DNA of 64,000 nt. Source: Bacteroidota bacterium (GTDB lineage: Bacteria; Bacteroidota; Bacteroidia; Chitinophagales; Chitinophagaceae). Positions within the stretch are counted from its first letter, which is position 1; each line of letters begins with the position of its first letter. This document shows, in pieces, positions 1-9,574 of this stretch. The notes beneath the pieces were generated by a model. It searched no databases. It saw only the letters and a program-made list of their open reading frames with translations, and was not told where the DNA came from. The stretch lies in the NCBI GenBank assembly GCA_018267575.1, contig JAFDYF010000056.1, forward strand, positions 124,001 through 188,000, given 5' to 3'. The translations under genes and the position numbers were made by a program.

Positions 1-281
1 AATTTGTTGGCATCACGGAAAACAGGTTCAATTTTAAAATTGAATTTGAAAACCCTTCTGCACAAAAATTTACGCTTACTGTAAAAAACGATGATGGCGA
101 AGTAGTTTACTCAAAGGAGTTCAATGATGCCCATTTCTCAAGAACCATTACTTTGGTAAACGACAACGAATCCTTTGGCATTCACCCGACTTTTGCCGTA
201 AGTGTTGGTAACAGACTGGTTCAACGTAGTTTTTCAATTGAAAGGAAGATTACCCAAGATGTAGTGGTTACTAAATTGTAA
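1..281 (+). CDS. C-terminal end of a small secreted-type protein (5' truncated)
   Basis: An open frame enters from the left edge (first full codon at base 3) and stops at 279-281, giving about 92 residues. The piece is rich in alternating hydrophobic and polar residues typical of a beta-sandwich, and ends in a DVVVTKL tail. It resembles small secreted hypothetical proteins common in Chitinophagaceae, but I do not recognise a named family. The N-terminus, and so any signal peptide, lies outside the window. A strong terminator follows at 316-340, so this is the last gene of its transcript. Confidence 0.7.
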   Translation, partial: FVGITENRFNFKIEFENPSAQKFTLTVKNDDGEVVYSKEFNDAHFSRTITLVNDNESFGIHPTFAVSVGNRLVQRSFSIERKITQDVVVTKL

Positions 282-315
282 TTTTTTAACCCAGGAATAA
301 TATACTGCCCAAAGG

Positions 316-340
316 CCATGCACTTGCATGGTCTTTTTTT
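316..340 (+). terminator. Rho-independent terminator after the truncated gene
   Basis: A CCATGC/GCATGG stem with an ACTT loop is followed two bases later by seven T residues. Two further pairs (one G-U) extend the stem outward. It lies 35 bp after the stop at 281. Confidence 0.85.
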
Positions 341-459
341 ATTCGCTATGGTTGAAGTGGATGTTTTTATCGATCATATTCTGTGGTAAGGATTCGGATG
401 AACTGAATTCTATATGAATACGTAAATTGCATCATTCAGAAACCCAAAAATCAATCATT

Positions 460-1575
460 ATGCGCCTTCTCATTTTGCTTCTGTTGGCATTATTATCGGG
501 TAAAAGCTTTTCTCAGGAGTACTACCTATTCGTGGGCACCTATACCAGTGGCCCGAGCTATGGCATTTATGTGTACCAGTTTAACAGCAAAAATGGGGAT
601 GCAAAACTGGTTGATTCTGCTGCCTCGCAAAACCCATCTTATCTGGCATTGTCCCCAACTGGCAATTATTTGTATGCGGCAAATGAGGTGTCTGGTAGTC
701 AGGGTGGCGAAGTGAGTGCTTTTGGTTTTGATAAGCATTCTGGCAAGCTTAGTTTTTTGAACAAGCAGCCGTCGGAAGGGACTTCGCCTTGTTATATCTC
801 CATCAGTAAGGATAATAAATGGTTGATGGTGGCGAATTATAGTAGCGGTACCATTGCTGCATTGCCATTGAACAATGATGGTACCATTGCGCCTGCAGCA
901 CAGACCATCCAATTTAAAGGAACCGGGCCCAATACAATGAGGCAGGAAAAATCACATGCGCATTCAGTTATCTTTTCTCCAGATGGAAATTATCTGCTCG
1001 CTGCCAATTTGGGATCGGATAAGGAAATGATTTTTAAATTTAATAGTGCTTCCAGCCAACCATTGGTTGCTGCAAAAGATTCAGCAGTTTCAATGGCTCC
1101 GGGCTCTGGTCCTAGGCATATCGCGTTTTATCCCCATAAACCATATGTATATGTTGTAGAAGAACTGGGTGGCACGGTGGAAGCTTTTCGTTTTGCCAAC
1201 GGTTCACTAAAACGCTTTCAATTGATAAGCACACACCCCAAAGATTTCAAGGGCAATAAGGGCAGTGCAGATATCCATATCAGCCCTAATGGTAAATTCC
1301 TATATGCAAGCAATCGTGGGGATGCCAATAGCATTGCTGTGTTTGCCATTGACAAACAGACTGGTAAATTGAAACTTAATGGGATTCAATCCGTTTTGGG
1401 CAAACACCCCCGCAATTTTATTATTGACCCCACTGGCCGCTTTTTGTTGGTGGCGAATAAGGATACCGATAATATCGTTGTTTTCAAGATCAATCCCCAA
1501 ACAGGGCTTTTGAAACCAACAGGAAAACAGTTGCAGGTACCCAATCCGGTCTGCCTGAAATTACTTGAAAAATAA
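460..1575 (+). CDS. Secreted lactonase of the 7-bladed beta-propeller (Pgl/YbhE) family
   Basis: The 371-residue product belongs to the 6-phosphogluconolactonase (YbhE-type, 'lactonase' beta-propeller) family. After a clear signal peptide (MRLLILLLLALLSG...FSQ) comes the typical opening YYLFVGTYTSGPSYGIYVY, then repeated blades of the type 'SPDGNYLLAANLGSD', 'GPRHIAFYPHKPYVYVVEELGGTV' and 'ISPNGKFLYASNRG'. The ATG at 460 is preferred over an upstream TTG at 427 because it starts directly on the signal peptide. Export is not expected for a cytosolic pentose-phosphate enzyme. The likely substrate is therefore an aldonolactone in the periplasm, such as one made by the PQQ- or GMC-type dehydrogenases further along; that link is inference. 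Confidence 0.88.
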   Translation: MRLLILLLLALLSGKSFSQEYYLFVGTYTSGPSYGIYVYQFNSKNGDAKLVDSAASQNPSYLALSPTGNYLYAANEVSGSQGGEVSAFGFDKHSGKLSFLNKQPSEGTSPCYISISKDNKWLMVANYSSGTIAALPLNNDGTIAPAAQTIQFKGTGPNTMRQEKSHAHSVIFSPDGNYLLAANLGSDKEMIFKFNSASSQPLVAAKDSAVSMAPGSGPRHIAFYPHKPYVYVVEELGGTVEAFRFANGSLKRFQLISTHPKDFKGNKGSADIHISPNGKFLYASNRGDANSIAVFAIDKQTGKLKLNGIQSVLGKHPRNFIIDPTGRFLLVANKDTDNIVVFKINPQTGLLKPTGKQLQVPNPVCLKLLEK

Positions 1576-1600
1576 AAATAATATATTACAGAAAGCGTTT

Positions 1601-1608
1601 TAAGTTTG
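1601..1608 (+). promoter_or_regulatory. Candidate -7 element (TAAGTTTG) for the MscS gene
   Basis: An exact match to the Bacteroidetes -7 consensus TAnnTTTG lies 87 bp before the chosen ATG at 1695. No convincing -33 TTTG is visible, so this is only a candidate. Confidence 0.45.
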
Positions 1609-1694
1609 TCTTCGCAAAGCTAGGGCGTCGCAGTATTAGCGAACGAGCCGATTGGTTTTGCTTGATTATCTTAATTAAATCCACGCTTTCTGTG

Positions 1695-4133
1695 ATGCTT
1701 AAAATTTATCGCAGCTTTTTTATTAAGTATCATCATTGCCTCATTTTGGCCTTGCTTTTGTTTTTGATGCCATCTATACAAACCTGGGCTCAAAACAAAA
1801 ATGCAGAAAGGCATCAGTCGAAATACCGCCATAAGAAAATAGCTGAGCGACATAGGGTGGATTCCATCTGGGAAAAGGAACTGAATATATCGGACACTTC
1901 AGCCGCCAAAATCATTGGAAAAATTGAGGAAATCAATACCGCACTCAGCGATTTCAATGATGTGGTGGATAATGGTTACGACTCCAGTGATATTGTAGAT
2001 GATCTCCCTGGCTATGAAAGGAGGATCAAATTCTATCAGGTGAATTTTGCAAGCAATAATAGCAACTTGCTGAACTTGAGCCGCCTTTCCTATATTCAGG
2101 ACTATTTGGATGATATGACCGATGATATGGTGGATTGGCAAAAGTCCTTGATGGCCTACTATACCGAGTTGGTGGGAATGAATTCTCAGATGCATTCCAT
2201 CATACAAGATTCTTCCATCCGGAAACTCCCTACAGACTCAACCCTGCATTTTTTGTATACCAGACAGTTGAATGAACTAAAGGAAAAATTGCGTGGAACG
2301 GATACGGCCATGCGTAAAAATATCATGAAGATCGATCTGATGCAAAGCCGGGTCTCTAACGATTATTTGGAGGTGGTTGCTTTGCAAAAACAGATCAAAA
2401 CCTTGGTGAAGAGTTATCGAAAAAAAGCATTCAGCAAGGAGTCGGTGTATTTATGGGAAGGGCCTGCAAACGATACCAGCAGCAAACGATCTTTTGTAGC
2501 TATTCTTCAGGCTTCCACAAAAAGGACGATAAGGGTGCTGACTTACTATCTCTCCAATAACTGGGATAAATATATCTTCAACCTACCCCTTTTACTTATT
2601 TTCTTTTTTTGGGTATTTTCTAATGTGAATAAGGTAAAGCGCAGCAACCCGGAATTTATCCATTCATTGAAATATGTGAATTCTTTTCCGCTGCTGGCTT
2701 CATTGGTAGTCATGTTTACCTTGGCTCCTTATCTCGATTGGCAACATCCACCAGCCGTATACCTTCAGTTTCTGGAATTGTTGAGCGTGATTGTGCTCAC
2801 CGAATTATTCATAGTAAAATGGTCCAAAAAGGCATTTTATTTTTGGTTGGTTTTTGCTCTGTCCTTTATTTTCTTTGCTGCCAAGAGCCAGCTTACCAGT
2901 TCTTCCTATTATTTGCGGATCATCACTTTTTTCTGTACCATCGGTTCTGCTATTTTGGGGTGGCGGTTTATTCGGTTGAAAAAGGAATTCCCTAACCTTT
3001 TCCCTGGCTATTTTAGGTTCGTTGTCTTCATTTATATTTTTTTGAACCTACTTGCTGCGGGATGTAATTTATTTGGTAGGGCAACACTGGCCCATATTTT
3101 GGAAACAACGGCCATCTTAAATTTTATTGATGCCATTGCGCTGATTGTGTTCATACAAATTGTGGTTGACGCCGTGAACTTACAGTTGGAAGCAGATAAA
3201 AAATCAACACGGTTTACGGCCTACCTCGATAACCAGAATGTGGAGCTTAGGCTGCGTGGGCTACTCACTACCATTGCTGGGGTATTCTGGCTGATCAACC
3301 TGGCACAAAACCTGAATGTGTTTGATCTTGTTTATGATTATGTGGCGGCTTTTTTGCAGGCACCCAGAACAGTGGGGGATGCATCATTCACATTTGGAAG
3401 CGTCACGGTTTTCTTTTTTGTGATATGGATTGCCAATTTTTTCCAAAAATATATTGGGTATTTTTTTGGCGATACGGGAACCGATGATGTGGTGACTGAA
3501 AAAAAATCAAAATTAGGCACCTCCATTCTGTTGATCCGATTATTGATACTGACTGCAGGTTTTCTTATCGGTATATTGGCATCGGGCATACCTCTGGATA
3601 AAGTTACCATTGTAATTGGCGCTTTGGGTGTGGGTATTGGTTTGGGTCTTCAGAGTATTGTTAACAATCTGGTATCAGGGGTGATCCTCGCTATCGAAAG
3701 GCCCATACAGGTGGGTGATATCATAGAGATTGGTACCAGCACAGGAAAGGTGAAGGATATTGGCATTCGCTCCAGCCGTATATTGACGCCCGACGGTGCC
3801 GAGATCATTGTGCCCAATGGCGATATGCTTTCGCAAAAACTGACCAACTGGACGCTCAATAATACCCATATGCGTTTGGAAGCTACCATTAAATTGGCCG
3901 ACCCAGCAAGCTTGAGCCGCACAAAAGAAATTATCATTGGCATACTAAAATCTACGGACGGCATTATGCAAATCCCTGAACCTCAGGTTTTGTATACCAA
4001 TATTACCCAAACGGGGGCCGACCTCCAGTTGCTTTTTTGGGCTAATGATATCAATAAGCAAGTGCAACTCAAAAGCGAAACGCTCCAGAAAATCTACGAG
4101 GCCTGCAATCAGGAAAATATTAAGCTGGCTTAA
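1695..4133 (+). CDS. Large mechanosensitive channel of the MscS family
   Basis: The product of about 812 residues starts with a signal-like hydrophobic segment ending AQNKN. A long helical periplasmic region (about residues 30-270) is followed by roughly 8-10 membrane helices. The C-terminal third is a classical MscS core: the pore-lining helix (IVIGALGVGIGLGLQSIVNNL), then the beta domain (RPIQVGDIIEIG...KVKDIGIRSSRI, GAEIIVPNGDML) and the alpha/beta cytoplasmic vestibule. It probably gates ion efflux on hypo-osmotic shock. At this length it belongs with the enlarged MscK/YnaI/YbdG-like forms rather than the small MscS. The ATG at 1695 is preferred to the TTG at 1662 because it lies immediately before the signal anchor. 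Confidence 0.9.
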   Translation: MLKIYRSFFIKYHHCLILALLLFLMPSIQTWAQNKNAERHQSKYRHKKIAERHRVDSIWEKELNISDTSAAKIIGKIEEINTALSDFNDVVDNGYDSSDIVDDLPGYERRIKFYQVNFASNNSNLLNLSRLSYIQDYLDDMTDDMVDWQKSLMAYYTELVGMNSQMHSIIQDSSIRKLPTDSTLHFLYTRQLNELKEKLRGTDTAMRKNIMKIDLMQSRVSNDYLEVVALQKQIKTLVKSYRKKAFSKESVYLWEGPANDTSSKRSFVAILQASTKRTIRVLTYYLSNNWDKYIFNLPLLLIFFFWVFSNVNKVKRSNPEFIHSLKYVNSFPLLASLVVMFTLAPYLDWQHPPAVYLQFLELLSVIVLTELFIVKWSKKAFYFWLVFALSFIFFAAKSQLTSSSYYLRIITFFCTIGSAILGWRFIRLKKEFPNLFPGYFRFVVFIYIFLNLLAAGCNLFGRATLAHILETTAILNFIDAIALIVFIQIVVDAVNLQLEADKKSTRFTAYLDNQNVELRLRGLLTTIAGVFWLINLAQNLNVFDLVYDYVAAFLQAPRTVGDASFTFGSVTVFFFVIWIANFFQKYIGYFFGDTGTDDVVTEKKSKLGTSILLIRLLILTAGFLIGILASGIPLDKVTIVIGALGVGIGLGLQSIVNNLVSGVILAIERPIQVGDIIEIGTSTGKVKDIGIRSSRILTPDGAEIIVPNGDMLSQKLTNWTLNNTHMRLEATIKLADPASLSRTKEIIIGILKSTDGIMQIPEPQVLYTNITQTGADLQLLFWANDINKQVQLKSETLQKIYEACNQENIKLA

Positions 4134-4144
4134 ACAAAAATTTC

Positions 4145-4175
4145 TTGGGGAAATGCTGAAAATTCCGTAATTTCG
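4145..4175 (+). promoter_or_regulatory. Candidate promoter for the YceI gene
   Basis: TTG at 4145-4147 and TAATTTCG at 4168-4175 (one mismatch to TAnnTTTG) are separated by 20 bp, which fits Bacteroidetes sigma-A spacing. The start codon follows 25 bp later. Confidence 0.45.
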
Positions 4176-4200
4176 ATGTTTAAACATTAAATACAATTTT

Positions 4201-4737
4201 ATGGCTTCTACAAAATGGGTACTCGATCCCACACACTCGGAGATACAATTCAAGATCAGGCATCTGATGATCAGCAATGTTACCGGACAGTTCACGAAAT
4301 TTGAGGTGAGTGCAGAAACGGATGGAGAGGATTTCTCAACCGCAAAAGTTTCTTTTACCGCAGAAGTGGATTCCGTTACAACAGGTAATGAACAACGTGA
4401 TGGGCATTTGAAATCAGCAGATTTTTTTGATGCTGCGAAATTCCCTCAAATAAAATTTGTTGCTACCAAATATGAAAGCGTGGACAATGATGGCAGCTAT
4501 GAACTATATGGCGACCTAACCATCCGCGATGTTACCAAATCGGTGAAGTTGGATGTGGAATTTGGTGGAATTGCAAAAGATCCATGGGGCAATACCCGTG
4601 CGGGATTTGAAATCAATGGCAAAGTGAACAGAAAGGAATTTGGTCTACAGTGGCATGCGGTTACTGAAGCTGGTGGTGTAGTGGTAAGCGATGATGTGAG
4701 GATTCATTGTGCCGTTGAGTTGATCAAACAGGCTTAA
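4201..4737 (+). CDS. YceI-family lipocalin-like protein
   Basis: The 178-residue product matches the YceI (polyisoprenoid-binding) family from end to end. It shows the opening WVLDPTHSEIQFKIRHLMISNVTGQF, the central 'DGHLKSADFFDAAKFPQIKF', and 'GDLTIRDVTKSVKLDVEF...DPWGNTRAGFEINGKVNRKEFGL'. The fold is a lipocalin-like barrel that binds isoprenoid or other amphiphilic ligands. No signal peptide is present, so this member is probably cytosolic, unlike E. coli YceI. It stands alone, with an intergenic gap after it and a convergent AraC gene. Confidence 0.93.
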   Translation: MASTKWVLDPTHSEIQFKIRHLMISNVTGQFTKFEVSAETDGEDFSTAKVSFTAEVDSVTTGNEQRDGHLKSADFFDAAKFPQIKFVATKYESVDNDGSYELYGDLTIRDVTKSVKLDVEFGGIAKDPWGNTRAGFEINGKVNRKEFGLQWHAVTEAGGVVVSDDVRIHCAVELIKQA

Positions 4738-5069
4738 TTTTTTGTTATCGATTCCTTTGTTAAAGGAAAATCTGTGTATCGCTAAAATGCAGGAGGGCTT
4801 TTCTACCCAATTAAAAGATGCTTTGTATTTGATAGAAAGGGAAGGATATGCTTAGAATGGATTTGTAATAACTGGTTGGATAATGAACCTCACAGCATTT
4901 TAAAACTTGGATTAAGGCTTGGTCAGCCTGCATTTTGGCGATACTTATTTTTTCTTCCCTTCTCAGTTTCTTAATCAAAGAACCGATGCTTTCACAATAG
5001 GCAAAGGATACTTGTATTGTTCAGAAATGAGCTATTTTCATTCATCTAGATTTCCCGATAGCACCACGC
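4738..5069. other. Intergenic stretch without a supported gene
   Basis: 332 bp lie between the convergent YceI and AraC genes. Short overlapping frames occur (for example a 22-codon ATG frame at about 4787, and an ATG-less frame running to about 4974). None has a recognisable product, and no hairpin with a T-run is evident. Confidence 0.6.
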
Positions 5070-5966
5070 TCAATTTAAATTCCGATACTCATTTGGGGAT
5101 ACCCCAACTTTCTGTTTGAACATTCTTGTAAAATGCTGTGGATATTTAAAACCCAGTTCATAAGCCACCTCACTGATCGATTTATCCATATCAAAAATTC
5201 TTTCCTTGGCCACATCAATTACTTTGGTCTGAATATATTCCTGAGGGGATATACCTGTTTCTTTTTTAATCAAGTCGCCAAAATAATTGGCAGATAAATT
5301 CAGATGGTCTGCGCAATAGGCAACCGAAGGCAGTCCGAGGCTTTGAGGTTTGTCGGAAGAGAGATAGCCATTGATTAAATGTTCAAATCGCTCCAAAATA
5401 CCTTTATGCGCATTATCCCTGGTTATAAACTGACGGTCATAAAATCGGTCGCAATAATTTAGGAATAATTCAATATTGGAAGTAATCAAGGTTTTACTAT
5501 GCTTGTCAATGGACTGTTCCATTTCGTATTGGATTTTTGTAAAACAGTCCAACACCATTTGTCTTTCTTTTTCGGAAAGATGAAGGGCTTCGTTTACATC
5601 ATACGAAAAGAAGGAATAGTTCTGTATATGTTTACCCAAAGAAGTTCCTTTGATCAGATCGGGGTGGAACAACAAGGCCCAACCTTTGGGGTCAAAAGTT
5701 TTTACTTTAGGCTGCACGCCCAAAACTTGCCCAGGCGCAATGAATACCAAAGTGCCTTCCTGAAAATCATAATGGCTGCGACCGTATTTCAATTCCCCAC
5801 ATTTCAATTCTTTTAGGTACACGGCGTACAAACCAAAATGAAAGGTTTTTGCTGGCATAGGCTGAGCTTTGGACAAATCGATCACGCTGACCAATGGGTG
5901 CAAAGTGCTCACGCCACGCATTTTATTATAGGCAGCAACCGTTTCCAATTTTATTATTTCTTCCAT
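5070..5966 (-). CDS. AraC-family transcriptional regulator
   Basis: The 298-residue product has an N-terminal cupin-like sensor region (about 20-130, including 'GTLVFIAPGQVLGVQP'). Its C-terminal AraC/XylS double helix-turn-helix (about 195-298) shows 'YCADHLNLSANYFGDLIKKETGISPQEYIQTKVIDVAKERI' and the signature 'SISEVAYELGFKYPQHFTRMFKQKVGVSPNEYR'. It is transcribed away from the aldo/keto reductase that begins 151 bp upstream. This pairing suggests it controls that gene in response to a small molecule, which is inference from layout. Base use is like its neighbours. Confidence 0.92.
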   Translation of the reverse strand: MEEIIKLETVAAYNKMRGVSTLHPLVSVIDLSKAQPMPAKTFHFGLYAVYLKELKCGELKYGRSHYDFQEGTLVFIAPGQVLGVQPKVKTFDPKGWALLFHPDLIKGTSLGKHIQNYSFFSYDVNEALHLSEKERQMVLDCFTKIQYEMEQSIDKHSKTLITSNIELFLNYCDRFYDRQFITRDNAHKGILERFEHLINGYLSSDKPQSLGLPSVAYCADHLNLSANYFGDLIKKETGISPQEYIQTKVIDVAKERIFDMDKSISEVAYELGFKYPQHFTRMFKQKVGVSPNEYRNLN

Positions 5967-6086
5967 AACCTGTTTTTACAGACCAAATTTACAGATTCCC
6001 TCAATGCCCCGGGGAAGTACACCGCTTAATCAGTAATATTGGTAGGAGAAGCAGTAATCTGTATAACAATAGGTTCAGCTCCATGA

Positions 6087-7100
<1,014 letters not shown>

Positions 7101-7619
7101 AATCTACAATTTTATTTCCATCGCCTAAGCATCTGGGTGGACTATACCACCAGAACACTACTATATAGGAAATTGTATTCCTATATAGTAGTGTTCTGAT
7201 GTGCTCATTGATTATTTTTTCATTTGATTTTTATGCTATATAAACTGTATGGATTGTATAAATGGTAGCAATACTTAATATAAGACAACCCATAATGGTT
7301 TTTTATAAATGCAAATAAAATCGACCATTTATTGAAAAACTGTGCTGCCTTTTTGATAATGTCAATGTTTTTTTAGCTGGATCCTGATTTCTAATAGAAA
7401 GATTTCAATTTGAGTTTGAGCATATTTACTCCAATTACTCCCCCTCACTTTTTTACGATTTAATATTTTATTTTTACTAACAGTCTTCTGCCGCTTAAAG
7501 AAATAGAAGCCTTTCCTTTCTTATTCAACCTTACTCCTTTTTTTACTCTGTTGAACTGACTTCATAACAAAGTTTTTCACGGTCATGTTTTATATTTTCT
7601 AAACTCTAAAAATTGATTT
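7101..7619. other. 519-bp intergenic stretch with hairpins
   Basis: No credible reading frame is present. The left part holds a small GGTGG/CCACC hairpin (7136-7151) abutting the 21-bp perfect hairpin listed separately. The remainder is AT-rich, with no clear promoter other than weak TATATTTT-like sequence shortly before the cytochrome gene. Confidence 0.6.
7151..7198. repeat. Perfect 21-bp inverted repeat with 6-nt loop
   Basis: The left arm at 7151-7171 (CAGAACACTACTATATAGGA plus A) is exactly complementary to 7178-7198, with loop ATTGTA. It lies 51 bp after the aldo/keto reductase stop. There is no T-run directly after it; the nearest is about 15 bp on. It could be a strong transcript-end stabiliser, or a small palindromic mobile or repeat element. 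Confidence 0.85.
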
Positions 7620-8237
7620 ATGAAAAAGAATGCTCTTTGCATTAACGTCTCTTTGATTCTTGTAACAGCCCTACTGTATCTATCCTGTAACGAAACCAGT
7701 GCCGACAACAAAGCACCAATTACTGAGAAGCACGAGCTTGATCAGAGTGAACTCATTGCTCGGGGCAAGTATATTGTTAGCACTTCCGGTTGTAACGATT
7801 GCCATTCACCAAAGATCATGACCCCCCAAGGCCCAATGATCGATTCCACAAAAATATTGTCTGGCCATCCGCAAGCAGAGCCACTTCCTCCAATTGACAA
7901 AAATGCTTTGAAACCGGGAAATTGGGTCCTAATGATGCCCGACCTTACTGCAGCGGTCGGTCCTTGGGGAGTTTCTTATAGCGCAAACCTTAGCCCCGAT
8001 TCAACCACTGGTATTGGTGCATGGACAGAACACGATTTTATTGCAACCATGAGAACGGGCAGGCATCTGGGGCATGAAAATGGCAGACACATTCTGCCGC
8101 CGATGCCCTGGGAAAATTTGGCTCAAATGGAAGAACAGGACCTAAAAGCTGTTTTTGCATATCTGAAAGCAATCCCACCCATCAACAACAAGGTGCCAAC
8201 CAATCTTTCTCCTGATGAGGCTGCAAAAATGAAATGA
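7620..8237 (+). CDS. Monoheme c-type cytochrome lipoprotein
   Basis: The 205-residue product carries a lipoprotein signal with lipobox LYLSC (Cys23) and a single heme-c attachment motif CNDCH at residues 58-62. Downstream Met-containing stretches such as 'ILPPMPWENLAQMEEQDLKAVFAYL' could supply the axial ligand and the cytochrome-c C-terminal helix. It is probably anchored in a periplasm-facing membrane as an electron carrier or as the cytochrome subunit of a dehydrogenase. No catalytic partner is adjacent, and a terminator at 8301-8347 separates it from the next gene. Confidence 0.88.
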   Translation: MKKNALCINVSLILVTALLYLSCNETSADNKAPITEKHELDQSELIARGKYIVSTSGCNDCHSPKIMTPQGPMIDSTKILSGHPQAEPLPPIDKNALKPGNWVLMMPDLTAAVGPWGVSYSANLSPDSTTGIGAWTEHDFIATMRTGRHLGHENGRHILPPMPWENLAQMEEQDLKAVFAYLKAIPPINNKVPTNLSPDEAAKMK

Positions 8238-8300
8238 TTTTTTGGTTTTGCCTTTGGCTGCTCTTATCATCCTTATAGCTGGTCATCTTTTCGCTAACCT

Positions 8301-8347
8301 TGGTGAAGTACTAAACTCCTAATGTAGGCAGTGCTTCACCATTTTTT
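8301..8347 (+). terminator. Rho-independent terminator after the cytochrome gene
   Basis: TGGTGAAGTACT (8301-8312) pairs with AGTGCTTCACCA (8330-8341), with one T-G wobble, and is followed by a run of six T residues. Confidence 0.8.
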
Positions 8348-8380
8348 CTTCATCATGCATCACTTATTTAAAATTAGAAA

Positions 8381-8830
8381 ATGGAAAAAGCAATCAATCT
8401 CAAATCAGTTTTCTATCAGTTGATATTTGCTGGTCTGGTTTTGCTTTTTCTTGGTTTACTAACCGGTGTTTTTGCATCTGCATTCGCTAACCCCAGAATG
8501 GGACTTTCCAGCCATATAGAAGGGATATTGAATGGACTTTTTTTGATTGCTATGGGTCTGATCTGGCATAAGCTAGAACTAAAACCAAGATGGCTGAGTA
8601 TTGGTTTTTGGCTTCTGATCTATGGCAGTTATGCCAATTGGCTAGCAACTTTATTGTCGGGGGTTTTCAATGCGGGCAAAATGTTCACCATTGTGCCAAC
8701 TGGTTTGAACGGCTCCATGTTCATAGAGGGAGTCATCTCTTTCTTATTGATTTCTTTGTCCTTGGCAATGCTGCTGGGTGTAATGATTGTGATGAGCGGA
8801 GCTTATAATGGCATGAAAACGAAAGCCTGA
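8381..8830 (+). CDS. Four-helix membrane protein resembling styrene-oxide isomerase / hydroxylaminobenzene mutase
   Basis: The 149-residue product has four predicted membrane helices (about 13-35, 50-64, 73-95 and 112-142). The segments 'NPRMGLSSHIEGILNGLFLIAMGLIW' (His45) and 'FWLLIYGSYANWLATLLSG' are characteristic, as I recall them, of the StyC/HabA-HabB group. These are small integral membrane isomerases acting on epoxides or aryl hydroxylamines. The physiological substrate here is unknown and the assignment rests on pattern recognition only. The gene is alone, between a terminator upstream and a convergent peroxiredoxin gene downstream. Confidence 0.6.
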   Translation: MEKAINLKSVFYQLIFAGLVLLFLGLLTGVFASAFANPRMGLSSHIEGILNGLFLIAMGLIWHKLELKPRWLSIGFWLLIYGSYANWLATLLSGVFNAGKMFTIVPTGLNGSMFIEGVISFLLISLSLAMLLGVMIVMSGAYNGMKTKA

Positions 8831-8876
8831 AAATTTTTGCAAAACTTTCAGGGATTAAATAGGGCAATGGCTCCCC

Positions 8877-9401
8877 TTATTTTTGTGTATTCATTTTTTT
8901 TACAAAATCCAATGCGTTTTCTGCATGGGCGGTTCCTTTCATGAAGGAATCAAATGTGTACACAATCTTGCCACTCAGGTCTACCACAAAAGTTTCCCTG
9001 CCAATCATCCCGAATTTTCCTTTTACACCAAAAAAGTTCACCACTTTTTTATCCGGATCGCTTAAAAGAAAAAAGGGAAGTTGATGGTTTTCTTGAAAGG
9101 ATTTGTGGCTTTCCACCGAACCATTATTGATCCCTACCACGACGGCACCTGCTTTTTCAAAATCCGTATAGCTATCACGGAAAGCGCAGGATTCCTTTGT
9201 GCATACCGGGCTTTCGTCTTTTGGGTAAAAATAAATGACCAATATTTTCTTGCCCACATAATCCTTACTGTTAAAAATTTTTCCATTTTCGTCGCTAAGG
9301 CTAAAAGAAGGAATATGATCCCCAACCTTTAGCTGTTTTTCCTGAGAGTTGGCATTACAAGCAAAAAAGAAGAACGATAGTAAAATGACTGTATACTTCA
9401 T
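8877..9401 (-). CDS. Peroxiredoxin (Bcp/PrxQ type), exported
   Basis: The 174-residue product is an AhpC/TSA-superfamily thiol peroxidase. The motif 'YFYPKDESPVCTKESCAFRD' carries the peroxidatic Cys and a second Cys five residues later, the spacing of atypical two-Cys Bcp/PrxQ enzymes. The N-terminus is a short signal peptide with a possible lipobox (FFFAC), which places it in the periplasm or at a membrane rather than in the cytosol. It reduces hydrogen or organic peroxides using thioredoxin-like donors. It is convergent with the StyC-like gene, 46 bp away. Confidence 0.92.
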   Translation of the reverse strand: MKYTVILLSFFFFACNANSQEKQLKVGDHIPSFSLSDENGKIFNSKDYVGKKILVIYFYPKDESPVCTKESCAFRDSYTDFEKAGAVVVGINNGSVESHKSFQENHQLPFFLLSDPDKKVVNFFGVKGKFGMIGRETFVVDLSGKIVYTFDSFMKGTAHAENALDFVKKMNTQK

Positions 9402-9562
9402 AATAAACTATTATAGTGCAAAGTTAGCCCTATTTTTTGTCGGAAAATACAGTCAGCGAATAGTGGAGGACTAATTCATAAGCTCGACTGCCACTGCCGA
9501 AAGCCTCCATTTTTGGAAACTTCTTAATTTCTTAATATCCTAAATATAGACTTTAGGTTCTT

Positions 9563-9570
9563 TATCTTTG
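9563..9570 (+). promoter_or_regulatory. -7 element (TATCTTTG) of the ABC-F gene, implying a very short leader
   Basis: TATCTTTG is an exact TAnnTTTG match whose last base is only 4 nt before the ATG at 9575. If it is used, transcription starts at or next to the start codon and the mRNA is essentially leaderless. Confidence 0.55.
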
Positions 9571-9574
9571 CGCC

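Noticed and set aside
1899..2207. Antisense frame of 102 codons opposite the MscS gene
   Set aside because: Composition is typical of the reverse strand of a coding sequence (His/Ile-rich), with no motif. The same reason excludes the many other antisense frames in the window.
2738..2995. 85-codon plus-strand frame inside the MscS gene
   Set aside because: It lies wholly within a well-supported coding sequence in another frame and has no recognisable product.
4787..5119. Short overlapping frames between YceI and the AraC gene, possibly a frameshifted remnant gene
   Set aside because: The pieces (22 codons, then an ATG-less frame ending near 4974, then a 66-codon frame overlapping the AraC 3' end) show no family resemblance. 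Nothing supports a single ancestral gene.
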